DNA from: Pseudomonas sp.
GTDB lineage: Bacteria > Pseudomonadota > Gammaproteobacteria > Pseudomonadales > Pseudomonadaceae
Direction of reading: 5' to 3'
Assembly: GCF_030698175.1 (NCBI RefSeq)
Contig: NZ_JAUYNT010000022.1
Coordinates: forward strand, 42,384 to 106,383
DNA: 64,000 nt
The position numbers and the translations under genes are program-made. The notes beneath the pieces are model-generated. The model did no database searches. It had not been told where the DNA came from and worked only from the letters and a program-made list of their open reading frames with translations. Below, one piece after another: positions 1 through 9,149 of this stretch; the stretch's first letter is position 1, and each line of letters begins with the position of its first letter.

Positions 1-2
1 CA

Positions 3-155
3 CCGGCAGACCTGCTGTTGTTCGACCCACAAGGCTCGACCCTGGCCGGTGAACGTTGGCTATCGAAAGGCGCCAACTGCCCCTTTATCGGTCACTGCCT
101 GCCAGGAGCGGTGCGCTACACCTTGGTCGATGGCCGTATCAGCTTCCAAGGTTAA
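3..155 (+). CDS. pyrC': C-terminal end of dihydroorotase-like protein (PyrC'), truncated by window edge
   Basis: The window opens inside a reading frame that ends with TAA at 153-155. The last 50 residues contain PADLLLFDP, then SKGANCPFIGHCLPG and YTLVDGRISFQG, which resemble the C-terminal strand region of amidohydrolases of the dihydroorotase family. In Pseudomonas an inactive dihydroorotase homologue (PyrC' or PyrX) is encoded after pyrB and supports the aspartate transcarbamoylase complex. It lies near pilU/pilT, as here. The metal-binding residues lie outside the window, so active and inactive forms cannot be told apart from the sequence shown. The assignment rests on the tail motif and on synteny. 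Confidence 0.75.
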   Translation, partial: PADLLLFDPQGSTLAGERWLSKGANCPFIGHCLPGAVRYTLVDGRISFQG

Positions 156-168
156 AGCGCCACAAACG

Positions 169-196
169 ATCAGGCCCGCCAATGGGCGGGCCTGAT
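169..196 (+). terminator. Hairpin between convergent pyrC' and TM2 gene
   Basis: A perfect 12-bp stem (169-180 paired with 185-196) encloses the loop AATG, 13 bp after the pyrC' stop codon. No strong T-run follows on either strand, so this is a terminator-like hairpin rather than a textbook intrinsic terminator. It lies between two convergent genes and could serve both. Confidence 0.6.
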
Positions 197-233
197 TGCT
201 AAAGACAACAGCGCTGTCTTGCTAACTGCAAAC

Positions 234-647
234 TTACAACGCCAAGCGCGAACTCTCGGCATTGCCGACCGAAAGCTGATCGTTCAGTGTCCAAAAGTCA
301 TAGAGCACCCCAAGCAGAAAAAACCCGCCGGTAAACAAATACAAAATCCCGCTGATCCACTTGCCCTGATACATCCGATGCACACCAAACAGCCCAAGAA
401 ACACCAATAAAATCCACGCCAGGTTGTAATCCAAGGGGCCTGCGTTAAAGCGCAAATCCGCCTCGCGATCCATCGAGGGGATCAGAAACAAGTCGATGAT
501 CCAGCCAATCCCGAGCAAACCCAGGGTAAAGAACCACAGGGTGCCGGTCACCGGCTTGCCGTAATAAAAACGATGAGCGCCGAGAAAACCGAAAATCCAC
601 AACAGGTAGCCAATGGCCTTGCTGTGCGTATCTTGAACAACTTGCAT
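234..647 (-). CDS. TM2 domain membrane protein (duplicated TM2 unit)
   Basis: The 137-residue protein carries two TM2-like units. The first, around residues 19-60, has the GFLGAHRFYYGK motif followed by a hydrophobic hairpin. The second, around residues 83-118, has GLFGVHRMYQGKW and a second hairpin. Each unit should form a pair of inner-membrane helices, giving four in total. TM2 proteins are small integral membrane proteins of mostly unknown function in bacteria. The start is the ATG at 647, preceded by AGGAG. The gene stands alone, convergent with pyrC' and separated from pilU by a dispersed repeat. Confidence 0.85.
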   Translation of the reverse strand: MQVVQDTHSKAIGYLLWIFGFLGAHRFYYGKPVTGTLWFFTLGLLGIGWIIDLFLIPSMDREADLRFNAGPLDYNLAWILLVFLGLFGVHRMYQGKWISGILYLFTGGFFLLGVLYDFWTLNDQLSVGNAESSRLAL

Positions 648-727
648 ACTGAACTCCTGCAGACTGATATCGATTCAATGCCAGCGGGCTTGCGTAGCCA
701 CCCGCGCAAATGAAAAACCCGCACAGC

Positions 728-927
728 CAGACCGCGTGAAAACGTAGCGAGCGAAGGTTAGGCAAGGCGCAACGCAGCGAAGCAGAGTAACAACCGAAGG
801 TTGGCCCGCAGGGCAAGCGAAGCGCAGTCAAAACAGGCGAGGAAGCGCAGTTTACGGGTTGTAAATGAGCATTCCGAGCCTGTTTTTAACGCCGCATAAC
901 CGAGCGCAGTAGTTTTCACACGGCCTG
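728..927. repeat. MITE-like dispersed element, copy 1 (200 bp)
   Basis: This fills most of the 309-bp gap between the TM2 gene and pilU. The ends are imperfect inverted repeats of 16 bp: CAGACCGCGTGAAAAC at 728-743 and, at 912-927, the complement of CAGGCCGTGTGAAAAC. A second copy, 140 bp long, lies at 60426-60565 with the same ends. Copy 1 carries about 60 extra bp in the middle, which themselves repeat part of the GCGAAGGTTAGGCAAGGC segment. There is no credible reading frame, so any transposition would need an outside enzyme. Confidence 0.75.
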
Positions 928-956
928 CAGCGGCGGGTTTTGGCAACAGCTTAAGC

Positions 957-2102
957 TTACCTAAAGCGTCGTCCTGGACCATCATCATTCGCTTCCAGCG
1001 ACAAACCTTGCGACAAACTGCTCAAGTGCTCGCCATCGGTTTCCGAACCCAGCTTGATCATCAGGCGCAAATCGTTAGTCGAATCGGCATGGGACAAGGC
1101 GTCCTCATAGGTTATCTCGCCCTGGCTGTAGAGGTTATACAGCGCCTGATCGAAGGTCTGCATGCCCAGTTCGGTGGAGCGCTTCATCAAGGCTTTGAGT
1201 TCGTGCACCTCGCCCTTACGAATCAAGTCAGCGGCCAACGGGGTGTTAATCAACACCTCAATCACCGCACGGCGGCCCTTGCCATCCGGGGTTGGCACCA
1301 ATTGCTGGGCCACGATGGCCTTAAGGTTCAACGACAAATCCATCCACACCTGCTGCTGACGGTCGGCCGGGAAGAAGTTGATGATCCGGTCCAACGCCTG
1401 GTTGGCGTTGTTGGCGTGCAAGGTGGCCAAACACAGGTGGCCGGTTTCGGCGAACACCACGGCGTGATCCATGGTCTCGCGGGTGCGCACCTCACCGATC
1501 ATGATCACGTCCGGCGCCTGGCGTAGGGTGTTCTTCAACGCGATCTCAAACGTCTCGGTATCGATACCCACTTCACGCTGGGTGACGATGCAACTCTGGT
1601 GCTGGTGGATATATTCAATCGGATCTTCGATCGAAATGATGTGGCCGCTGCTGTTCTTGTTGCGGTAGCCAATCATCGCCGCCAGGGAGGTCGACTTACC
1701 GGTACCGGTGGCCCCAACAAACAACACCAGGCCGCGTTTGGTCAGCGACAGCTGCTTGAGTATTTCCGGCAGCTTCAGGTCTTCGAGCGTTGGAATATTG
1801 GTTTCGATCCGCCGCAGCACCATGCCAGCCAGGTTGCGCTGATAGAAGGCACTAACCCGGAAGCGCCCAACGCCGCGGGCGCTGATGGCGAAGTTGCACT
1901 CATGGCTTTCGGCAAAATCGCGGCGCTGCTGCTCGTTCATCACCGAATGCACGGTTTCACGGGTTTGCTCCGGCGACATGGCGGTTTTGGTCACCGGCAT
2001 GATTTTGCCGTTGACCTTCATCGATGGCGGTACACCGGCGGTAATAAACAGGTCCGAGGCGCCTTTTTCGACCATTAAACGCAACAGCTTTTCGAATTCC
2101 AT
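957..2102 (-). CDS. pilU: Type IV pilus retraction ATPase PilU
   Basis: PilU is a cytoplasmic hexameric secretion ATPase that assists PilT in retracting type IV pili. The 381-residue product shows the PilT/PilU N-terminal motif GASDLFI (14-20), a Walker A loop GATGTGKST (130-138), and the His/Asp box region leading to the GEVRTRET segment near 203-210. The C-terminal tail beyond about residue 345 is longer than in PilT and typical of PilU. The ATG at 2102 has a GAGAG ribosome site. It lies about 50 bp downstream of pilT on the same strand and is probably cotranscribed with it. Confidence 0.95.
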   Translation of the reverse strand: MEFEKLLRLMVEKGASDLFITAGVPPSMKVNGKIMPVTKTAMSPEQTRETVHSVMNEQQRRDFAESHECNFAISARGVGRFRVSAFYQRNLAGMVLRRIETNIPTLEDLKLPEILKQLSLTKRGLVLFVGATGTGKSTSLAAMIGYRNKNSSGHIISIEDPIEYIHQHQSCIVTQREVGIDTETFEIALKNTLRQAPDVIMIGEVRTRETMDHAVVFAETGHLCLATLHANNANQALDRIINFFPADRQQQVWMDLSLNLKAIVAQQLVPTPDGKGRRAVIEVLINTPLAADLIRKGEVHELKALMKRSTELGMQTFDQALYNLYSQGEITYEDALSHADSTNDLRLMIKLGSETDGEHLSSLSQGLSLEANDDGPGRRFR

Positions 2103-2150
2103 GTGCTCTCTCGCCTATTAATGGCAGTGCAATAACGACGCTGGCCGTAA

Positions 2151-3185
2151 TCAGAAGTTTTCTGGGGTCTTGGATTTTTCGCGGGCGTTCTCGCGGGTAA
2201 TCACACCCTTGGCAACCAGGCCCTTGAGGCACGAGTCGAGGGTCTGCATGCCGAGCGAACCGCCGGTTTGAATCGCCGAATACATCTGCGCCACCTTGTC
2301 TTCACGGATCAGGTTACGAATCGCCGCTGTGCCGATCATGATTTCGTGGGCCGCCACCCGGCCGCCACCGACTTTCTTGATCAGGGTCTGGGAAATCACC
2401 GACTGCAACGACTCCGACAGCATCGAGCGGACCATGGATTTCTCTTCGGCCGGGAACACGTCGACCACCCGATCGATGGTTTTCGCCGCAGAGGTGGTGT
2501 GCAAGGTGCCGAACACCAAGTGCCCGGTTTCCGCCGCGGTCAGGGCCAAACGAATGGTCTCCAGGTCGCGCATTTCGCCGACCAGAATGATGTCCGGGTC
2601 TTCCCGCAAGGCCGAGCGCAAGGCTTCCGAGAAGCCCAGAGTATCGCGATGCACTTCACGCTGGTTGATCAGGCATTTTTTCGATTCATGGACGAATTCG
2701 ATCGGGTCTTCCACAGTGAGAATGTGGTGATATTTGTTACTGTTTATATAGTCGAGCATCGCTGCCAGGGTGGTCGACTTACCCGAACCGGTCGGTCCGG
2801 TGACCAACACCAAACCACGGGGCACATCGGAAATCTTCTTGAAGATTTCGCCCATGCCTAGGTCTTCCATGCTCAAGACCTTGGAGGGAATGGTCCGAAA
2901 CACCGCGCCAGCGCCACGATTCTGATTGAAGGCGTTAACCCGAAAACGCGCCACGCCGGGCACTTCAAAGGAGAAATCGGTTTCGAGAAATTCCTCGAAG
3001 TCTTTGCGCTGCTTGTCGTTCATGATGTCGTAGATCAGCGCGTGCACTTGCTTGTGATCCAAGGGCGGCAGGTTGATCCGGCGTACATCGCCATCGACGC
3101 GAATCATCGGCGGCAAGCCCGCCGAGAGATGCAGGTCTGAAGCGCCTTGCTTGGCGCTGAAGGCAAGCAACTCAGTGATATCCAT
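2151..3185 (-). CDS. pilT: Type IV pilus retraction ATPase PilT
   Basis: PilT powers pilus retraction and twitching motility at the cytoplasmic base of the type IV pilus. The protein has 344 residues from the ATG at 3185 (MDITELLAFSAKQ), which is the family length. A longer reading with four extra residues exists, but GGGGAG sits directly upstream of 3185. It shows GASDLHLSAG near the N-terminus, Walker A GPTGSGKST around 133-141, and GEMRDLETI. Similarity to PilU is the normal paralogy seen across Pseudomonas. It is divergent from yggS. Confidence 0.97.
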   Translation of the reverse strand: MDITELLAFSAKQGASDLHLSAGLPPMIRVDGDVRRINLPPLDHKQVHALIYDIMNDKQRKDFEEFLETDFSFEVPGVARFRVNAFNQNRGAGAVFRTIPSKVLSMEDLGMGEIFKKISDVPRGLVLVTGPTGSGKSTTLAAMLDYINSNKYHHILTVEDPIEFVHESKKCLINQREVHRDTLGFSEALRSALREDPDIILVGEMRDLETIRLALTAAETGHLVFGTLHTTSAAKTIDRVVDVFPAEEKSMVRSMLSESLQSVISQTLIKKVGGGRVAAHEIMIGTAAIRNLIREDKVAQMYSAIQTGGSLGMQTLDSCLKGLVAKGVITRENAREKSKTPENF

Positions 3186-3248
3186 GGAACTCCCCAAAAA
3201 CTAGTAAGCAGGTAGAATGCCGCAGACCCTAAGCGGCGAGCGCAGGTA

Positions 3249-4004
3249 ATGTCCACGATAGCAGAGAATATTGCAAAGGTCGGTGCGCGCATCCGTGCGG
3301 CGGCGCAAGCATCCAGGCGAGATATAAGCAGCATTGGCCTGCTGGCGGTGAGTAAAACCAAGCCGGCCAGCGCCGTGCGTCAAGCCTGCGCGGCAGGCGT
3401 GCGCGACTTCGGTGAGAACTATCTGCAAGAGGCCCTGGAGAAACAGCGCGAGCTGGCGGATTTAGCCCTGACCTGGCACTTCATCGGCCCGATTCAGTCC
3501 AACAAGACCAAGGCGATTGCCGAGCACTTCGACTGGGTGCATTCGGTCGAGCGCTTGAAGGTGGCCCAGCGCCTGTCCGAGCAACGCCCCAGCGAGCTGC
3601 CGGCGCTGAATATCTGCCTGCAGGTCAATGTCAGCGCCGAGCCCAGCAAGGCGGGTTGCTCGGCCGAGGAATTGCCGTTACTGGCCGCCGCCATCGCGCA
3701 ACTGCCACACCTGAAGCTGCGCGGACTGATGGCCATTCCCGAGCCAACCGCCGACGTCAACGCGCAGCGCGCCGCCTTTGCCCGCCTGCGCGAACTGCAG
3801 GACAGTTTAAATATTAGCCTCAAGCTCGATCTCGACAGCCTCTCCATGGGCATGAGCGACGACCTGGAAGCGGCGATCAGCCAAGGCTCGACCTGGGTTC
3901 GCATCGGCAGCGCGCTGTTTGGCGCCCGCGACTACGGCCAGTCCTCGCCAGCCTCGACAACCGCCGACGCGGCCCCCGCATTTATTAAGGAAACCCCGTT
4001 ATGA
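3249..4004 (+). CDS. yggS: PLP homeostasis protein YggS/PROSC
   Basis: A pyridoxal-phosphate binding protein with an alanine racemase-like TIM barrel and no known catalytic reaction; the family buffers PLP and affects amino acid metabolism. Lys36 in AVSKTKP is the PLP-binding lysine. DFGENYLQE and HFIGPIQSNK are family signatures, and the C-terminal LSMGMSDD is also typical. At 251 residues it is slightly longer than E. coli YggS (234) because of an Ala/Ser/Thr-rich tail. Its stop overlaps the proC start by 4 nt (ATGA), and yggS-proC is a common gene pair. Confidence 0.95.
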   Translation: MSTIAENIAKVGARIRAAAQASRRDISSIGLLAVSKTKPASAVRQACAAGVRDFGENYLQEALEKQRELADLALTWHFIGPIQSNKTKAIAEHFDWVHSVERLKVAQRLSEQRPSELPALNICLQVNVSAEPSKAGCSAEELPLLAAAIAQLPHLKLRGLMAIPEPTADVNAQRAAFARLRELQDSLNISLKLDLDSLSMGMSDDLEAAISQGSTWVRIGSALFGARDYGQSSPASTTADAAPAFIKETPL

Positions 4005-4819
4005 GCAGCACACGTATTGCCTTTATTGGCGCCGGCAACATGGCTGCCAGCCTGATTGGCGGTCTACGGGCACAGGGCGTGGCCGCCAGCGCCCTCTGCG
4101 CCAGCGAGCCTGGGGCCGAGCAACGCGGCAAGGTTGCCGCCGAACTGGGCATCCAAGTCTTTGCTCATAACGCCGACGCCATACAGGGCGCCGATCTGGT
4201 GGTGCTGGCGGTCAAGCCCCAGGTGATGAAAACCGTCTGCCTGGAGCTGGTCAACAACCTTAAGCCTGGTCAGTTGATTGTCTCGATTGCCGCCGGCATC
4301 GGCTGCGCCAGCCTCGAACGCTGGCTGGGTAACCGCGCCATCGTGCGCTGCATGCCCAACACCCCGGCCTTGCTGCGCGAAGGCGTCAGCGGTTTGTATG
4401 CCAACGCCCAGGTGTCGGCCCCGCAACGCCAGCAAGCCGAGCAGCTGTTATCGGCCGTCGGCTTGGCCCTATGGCTGGATAATGAGCAGCAGATCGATGC
4501 GGTGACTGCGGTGTCTGGCAGCGGTCCGGCGTATTTCTTTTTACTGATCGAAGCGATGGTCGCCGCCGGCGAAAAACTCGGTCTGTCGCCCGCGACCGCC
4601 CTCAAACTCACCCAGCAAACCGCCCTCGGCGCCGCGCGCATGGCCCTGGCCAGCGACGTCGATGCCAGCGAACTGCGCCGCCGCGTGACCTCGCCGAATG
4701 GCACCACCGAGGCGGCGATCAACACCTTCCAAGCCGGCGGTTTCGAAGCCTTGGTCGAGCAAGCGCTCAACGCCGCCGCCGCACGCTCGGCCACACTTGC
4801 CGAAGAACTGGGTCAATAA
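4001..4819 (+). CDS. proC: Pyrroline-5-carboxylate reductase
   Basis: ProC reduces 1-pyrroline-5-carboxylate to L-proline with NAD(P)H, the last step of proline synthesis. The 272-residue protein has the dinucleotide-binding motif FIGAGNMA at residues 9-16 and the C-terminal signature region beginning VSGSGPAYFF. The dimer domain contains RRRVTSPNGTT. It overlaps yggS by 4 nt and is followed 10 bp later by yggT, so the yggS-proC-yggT-yggU genes form one operon. Confidence 0.97.
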   Translation: MSSTRIAFIGAGNMAASLIGGLRAQGVAASALCASEPGAEQRGKVAAELGIQVFAHNADAIQGADLVVLAVKPQVMKTVCLELVNNLKPGQLIVSIAAGIGCASLERWLGNRAIVRCMPNTPALLREGVSGLYANAQVSAPQRQQAEQLLSAVGLALWLDNEQQIDAVTAVSGSGPAYFFLLIEAMVAAGEKLGLSPATALKLTQQTALGAARMALASDVDASELRRRVTSPNGTTEAAINTFQAGGFEALVEQALNAAAARSATLAEELGQ

Positions 4820-4829
4820 GGAGCACAGC

Positions 4830-5420
4830 ATGGATCAATTAAATCAAGCAGCACTCTACGTCCTGCAAACCCTCGGCAGCCTGTACCTGATGATCGTGCT
4901 GCTGCGCTTTATCCTGCAATTGGTGCGCGCCGATTTCTACAACCCGCTCAGCCAGTTCGCCGTGCGTGCCACCCAGCCGTTGCTCAAGCCGCTGCGCCGC
5001 ATTATCCCAAGCATCGCCGGGCTGGATATCGCCTCCCTGGTGCTGGCTTTGCTGGTGCAACTGGTGCTGATGGCACTGACCATGCTGCTGGCCTATGGCA
5101 CTACCGGCAGCCCAATCCAGCTGCTGATCTGGTCGCTGATTGGCATTACCGCACTGTTTATCAATATCTTCTTCTATGCCCTGATCATCAGCGTGATCCT
5201 CTCCTGGGTCGCCCAAGGCAGTCACAATCCCGCCGCCCTGCTGGTCAATCAGCTCTGTGAGCCTTTGCTGATGCCGTTCCGCAAGCTCTTGCCGAATATG
5301 GGCGGGCTGGATCTATCACCGATCTTCGCCTTTATCGCGATCAAGCTGCTGGACATGCTGGTGATTAATAACCTGGCGCAAATGACTGGCATGCCTGACG
5401 TGCTGCGCATGCTGATGTAA
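4830..5420 (+). CDS. yggT: YggT family integral membrane protein
   Basis: A 196-residue inner-membrane protein with two copies of the YggT unit. Each unit has a hydrophobic helix, the pattern NPLSQF or NPAALLVNQLCEPLL, then P-x-x-L or P-F-R-K-x-x-P. Four or more membrane segments are visible. I chose the ATG at 4830 because AAGGAG lies just upstream; a longer frame from 4698 would run through proC. The function is uncertain; in other bacteria the family has been linked to osmotic or potassium handling and to cell division. Its stop overlaps the start of the next gene (TAATG). Confidence 0.92.
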   Translation: MDQLNQAALYVLQTLGSLYLMIVLLRFILQLVRADFYNPLSQFAVRATQPLLKPLRRIIPSIAGLDIASLVLALLVQLVLMALTMLLAYGTTGSPIQLLIWSLIGITALFINIFFYALIISVILSWVAQGSHNPAALLVNQLCEPLLMPFRKLLPNMGGLDLSPIFAFIAIKLLDMLVINNLAQMTGMPDVLRMLM

Positions 5421-5716
5421 TGACCTATTTCCGCTGGGACGGCGAAGACCTGATCCTCGACTGCCACCTGCAACCCAAGGCCAGCTGCGATGAGTTTGCC
5501 GGCTTGCACGGTGAACGGTTGAAAATCCGCCTCACCGCGCCCCCTGTCGAAGGCAAAGCCAACGCCCACCTGCTGGCCTTTTTGGGCGCGGCTTTTGGGG
5601 TAGCGAAAAGCCAGGTCGAGCTGCTCAGTGGCGAGCTCAATCGGCAAAAACGGGTACGCATTCGTCAACCGAAAAAGCTGCCCGAATTACCCGGACTGAC
5701 CGCTCGGACACCTTGA
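5420..5716 (+). CDS. yggU: DUF167 (YggU) family protein
   Basis: A small cytoplasmic protein of 98 residues. It matches DUF167 by the motif LQPKASCDEFAG near residue 14, by KIRLTAPPVEGKAN near 36-49, and by the C-terminal KSQVELLSGELNRQKRVRI. The family function is unknown. Its start codon overlaps the yggT stop codon by one base, so it is translationally coupled and ends the yggS operon. Confidence 0.92.
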   Translation: MTYFRWDGEDLILDCHLQPKASCDEFAGLHGERLKIRLTAPPVEGKANAHLLAFLGAAFGVAKSQVELLSGELNRQKRVRIRQPKKLPELPGLTARTP

Positions 5717-5903
5717 CTGACCTTAAGGTGGGATTATGGCGCTAACCGTTTGACGCTAAAGGCCAGTTCGTCATAATGCATGCTATCAAATGGACACTAT
5801 CTGCCCGCCGCTGTGCGCCACTAACAGCTCGTTAAGATTAGCCGCTGTCCCCATTGATCTTGCCGACCAACCAGCAGGATGCAGTTAGCAGAGGAGCAAC
5901 AAC

Positions 5904-7886
5904 ATGAGCATGGAGCGTCTCAGTCAACAGGTAACGGCTTACGTTGCCTGGAAGCGTCAGTTAATGCGCGAGATCACCCGCTACCGCAGCTGGCTGGCGC
6001 ACAACCACCTAAGCTCTGACGCCGTCGAGGCCAAGCTTGAGCGCGCGCTGAAACTGCTGCGCACCGACCACATCACCCTGGCATTCGTGGGTGAGTACTC
6101 ACGCGGCAAGACCGAGCTGATCAACAGCCTGTTCTTCTCCGAGTATGGCCAGCGCATGCTGCCCTCCCGCGCCGGGCGCACCACCATGTGCCCGACTGAG
6201 TTGTTTTTTGATCCGCGCTCCGAGCGCTCCTATATACGCCTGTTGCCGATTGAAACCCGCGCAGCGCAAGCCAGCGTGGCCCAGTTCAAGCGCATCCCCA
6301 GCCACTGGGTGAATATCCCGCTGGACCTCAGCGATCCCGACAATATGGTGCAGGCCTTCACTCAAGTGGCCAAAACCAAGCCCATGCCGGTCGCCCAGGC
6401 GATTCAGCTCGGTTTTCACCCGGACATGCTCGAAAGCGCCGGCAAGCCCGGCATAGTGCTGGTACCCGCCTGGCGCCATGCCATCGTCAATTTCGACCAC
6501 CCCTTGCTGCGCCAAGGTCTGCGGATTCTCGACACGCCCGGGCTAAACGCCCTGGGCAGCGAGCCTGAGTTAACCCTGTCGATGCTGCCCAGCGCCCAGG
6601 CGATTATTTTTCTGCTCGCGGCCGACACCGGCGTTACCGCCAGCGACATGGCCGTTTGGCAGCAACACATTTTGCATTTGGATGAAGAAAATCCGGTTTG
6701 CCTGCTGGCCGTACTGAACAAGATTGACGTGCTCTGGGATGATCTCGCCGGCGAGACTTTTGTGCAGCACGCCATCGAAAAAATCCGCAGCGCCACCGCC
6801 AAGCAACTGGGTATTGCCAACGAAAACGTGCTGCCGGTCTCGGCCAAGCAAGCGCTGCTGGCCAAGGTCCGCAAGGACCAGGCGCTGCTCGACCGCAGCC
6901 AGCTGGCCGACCTGGAAACCTTGCTCTGTGAGCGCATAGTTGCGCAGAAAGAACGCTTGATCGAGGATCGGGTGGTCAGCCAGGTGCTGGGCCTGCTGCA
7001 AAACAGTCAACACATACTCAACCTGCGCCTGGGCAAGGTGCGCGAACAGCATGAGCTACTGTCCACCCACCAGCAGGATAACGGCCAGTTGCTGCTTGAA
7101 CTGACCGCCAAAACCAAAGAAGACCACGGCCAGCACCACAAGCGCCTGCTCGGTTTAAAAACCAACCAGCGCCTGCTCAAGCGCCAAGGCGACCTGCTGC
7201 GCAATTCGGTGCGCAGCGAGCAGCTCGACAGACACCTCGAACTGCTGGGTAAAAACCTCACCGGTAGCTGGACCACCTTCGGCATCAACCAGACCATTTT
7301 GCACTTCTTCCGCTCGCTGGAAGCCGACCTGCACAACCTCGGCCATGAAGCCGAGCTGGCCAACAAAATGGTTTCCGCCATCTACCGCCGGCATAACCAA
7401 GACAATCCGCTGCACGGCATCGACGCACCGTTATTTAACCTCAAGCGGCCGCTGCGCGAGCTGAAGCAACTGCAAGTGCAAGCCGACCAATTTCGCCTGC
7501 ACCTAAAAACCATCCTGACCAATCAAAGCACCCTCAGCCGACGTTTCTTCGCCACCCTGGTGCAGGAAGTTATTGGCCTGCATCAGCGCCTGCGCCAAGA
7601 CACCGAGCAATGGGCCAGCGATGCCCTGACGCCACTGATGCAGCACTGCCTGGAGAATAAGCAACTGCTCGAAACCCATATGCTACGCCTCAAAGCCCTG
7701 GCCCAAGAGACCCAGCAAAGCCATCAGCGCAGCCAGCACCTGGCCAGTTACAACAGCGAGCTGGAGCAACAGCTCGCCCAAGCCAACGACATGCTGCGCG
7801 TACTGCGCCGTCCGGCGCCAGTGCAGCGCCAAGGCAAAGTCGTCAGCCTGCCCGGCGCCGGGCGCGGCCTGAGCGCCGTCGAATAA
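5904..7886 (+). CDS. Dynamin-like large GTPase
   Basis: A 660-residue protein with a complete GTPase domain: G1 GEYSRGKT (63-70), a switch I region around TTMCPT (93-98), G3 DTPG (210-213), G4 NKID (272-275) and G5 SAK (313-315). The long C-terminal half (about 340-640) is rich in Leu, Gln and charged residues and should form helical bundles, the layout of bacterial dynamin-like proteins. I see no clear transmembrane paddle, so any membrane association is probably peripheral. The start has an AGAGGAG site. The gene is alone between yggU and metX and ends at a strong terminator. I do not know a function for this family in Pseudomonas; membrane remodelling or stress roles are inferred from the fold. 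Confidence 0.85.
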   Translation: MSMERLSQQVTAYVAWKRQLMREITRYRSWLAHNHLSSDAVEAKLERALKLLRTDHITLAFVGEYSRGKTELINSLFFSEYGQRMLPSRAGRTTMCPTELFFDPRSERSYIRLLPIETRAAQASVAQFKRIPSHWVNIPLDLSDPDNMVQAFTQVAKTKPMPVAQAIQLGFHPDMLESAGKPGIVLVPAWRHAIVNFDHPLLRQGLRILDTPGLNALGSEPELTLSMLPSAQAIIFLLAADTGVTASDMAVWQQHILHLDEENPVCLLAVLNKIDVLWDDLAGETFVQHAIEKIRSATAKQLGIANENVLPVSAKQALLAKVRKDQALLDRSQLADLETLLCERIVAQKERLIEDRVVSQVLGLLQNSQHILNLRLGKVREQHELLSTHQQDNGQLLLELTAKTKEDHGQHHKRLLGLKTNQRLLKRQGDLLRNSVRSEQLDRHLELLGKNLTGSWTTFGINQTILHFFRSLEADLHNLGHEAELANKMVSAIYRRHNQDNPLHGIDAPLFNLKRPLRELKQLQVQADQFRLHLKTILTNQSTLSRRFFATLVQEVIGLHQRLRQDTEQWASDALTPLMQHCLENKQLLETHMLRLKALAQETQQSHQRSQHLASYNSELEQQLAQANDMLRVLRRPAPVQRQGKVVSLPGAGRGLSAVE

Positions 7887-7923
7887 ACCCAAGTGCTTGA
7901 TCTGCGCAGTAATTAGGCACACC

Positions 7924-7962
7924 CGAGGCCCCCTGCGCTTGCCGCAGGGGGCCTCGCTCTTT
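7924..7962 (+). terminator. Intrinsic terminator of the dynamin-like gene
   Basis: A 14-bp GC-rich stem (7924-7937 with 7943-7956) is followed by CTCTTT. It begins 37 bp after the stop codon and separates the dynamin-like gene from metX. Confidence 0.85.
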
Positions 7963-7997
7963 AGACTGACGACCTTATTTAAGTGCGAGCAGGCTCA

Positions 7998-9137
7998 ATG
8001 CCCAGCGTCTTTACAGAAGATTCCGTTGGCCTCGTCAGCCCCCAGATCGAACAGTTCCTTGAGCCCTTACAACTGGCTTGTGGGCGCAGTCTGGCCAATT
8101 ACCAACTGGTGTATGAAACCTATGGCCAGCTAAACGCCACGGGCAGCAACGCCGTGTTGATTTGCCACGCACTGTCCGGCCATCATCATGCCGCCGGTTA
8201 TCACAGTGTCGACGAGCGCAAACCGGGCTGGTGGGACAGCTGTATCGGCCCAGGCAAACCTATTGATACGCGCAAATTCTTTGTCGTCAGCCTGAACAAT
8301 CTGGGCGGCTGCAATGGCTCGACCGGGCCATCCAGCCTCAACCCCGAAACCGGCAAGCCTTACGGCGCCGACTTCCCGATGATGACGGTGGAAGACTGGG
8401 TCCATAGCCAAGCGCTGCTGGCCGAGCGCCTCGGCATTAGTCAGTGGGCGGCAGTGGTCGGCGGCAGCTTGGGCGGCATGCAGGCGCTGCAATGGACCAT
8501 CAGCTATCCCGAGCGCGTGCGCCATTGCCTGGCCATTGCCTGCGCGCCCAAGCTGTCGGCGCAAAATATTGCCTTTAACGAGGTGGCACGCCAGGCGATT
8601 CTGTCCGATCCGGACTTTCACGGCGGGCACTTTCAGGAGCGCGGCGTCATCCCCAAGCGCGGGCTGATACTGGCGCGCATGGTCGGCCATATCACCTACC
8701 TGTCGGATGACGCCATGGGCGAAAAATTCGGCCGCGACCTGAAAAGCGACAAGCTCAATTACGACTTTCACAGTGTCGAATTTCAGGTCGAAAGCTACCT
8801 GCGCTATCAGGGCGAAGAGTTTTCCGGACGCTTCGACGCCAACACCTATCTGCTGATGACCAAGGCGCTCGATTACTTCGACCCCGCCGCCAGCCAAGGC
8901 GGAGATCTGGCCAAGGCACTAGCGCCAGCTCATGCGGATTTTTGCGTGATGTCCTTTACCACCGACTGGCGCTTCTCGCCGGCCCGCTCGCGCGAGCTGG
9001 TCGATGCCCTGATGGCCGCCGGCAAAAACGTCAGCTACCTGGAAATCGACGCCCCGCAAGGCCACGATGCCTTCCTGATCCCTATTCCACGCTACCTGCA
9101 GGCCTTCGACGCCTATATGCAGCGCATTAGCGTTTGA
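7998..9137 (+). CDS. metX: Homoserine O-succinyltransferase/acetyltransferase MetX
   Basis: MetX activates homoserine by acylation in methionine synthesis. Pseudomonas MetX enzymes use succinyl-CoA despite the MetX fold. The alpha/beta hydrolase shows the nucleophile elbow [12 protein letters not shown] (catalytic Ser), an oxyanion region GGCNGS, and the C-terminal GHDAFL carrying the catalytic His. I chose the ATG at 7998 ([15 protein letters not shown]), giving 379 residues, over one five codons upstream because this matches the family N-terminus. metW follows 12 bp later, the usual metXW operon. Confidence 0.95.
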   Translation: MPSVFTEDSVGLVSPQIEQFLEPLQLACGRSLANYQLVYETYGQLNATGSNAVLICHALSGHHHAAGYHSVDERKPGWWDSCIGPGKPIDTRKFFVVSLNNLGGCNGSTGPSSLNPETGKPYGADFPMMTVEDWVHSQALLAERLGISQWAAVVGGSLGGMQALQWTISYPERVRHCLAIACAPKLSAQNIAFNEVARQAILSDPDFHGGHFQERGVIPKRGLILARMVGHITYLSDDAMGEKFGRDLKSDKLNYDFHSVEFQVESYLRYQGEEFSGRFDANTYLLMTKALDYFDPAASQGGDLAKALAPAHADFCVMSFTTDWRFSPARSRELVDALMAAGKNVSYLEIDAPQGHDAFLIPIPRYLQAFDAYMQRISV

Positions 9138-9149
9138 GGCCGTCCTGAC

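Noticed and set aside
957..3185. pilU and pilT as a recent tandem duplication like the others
   Set aside because: They are ancient paralogues found together across Pseudomonas, with different lengths and tails.
4698..4829. N-terminal extension of YggT into proC
   Set aside because: The extension is out-of-frame proC sequence; the ATG at 4830 has a good ribosome site and the family N-terminus.
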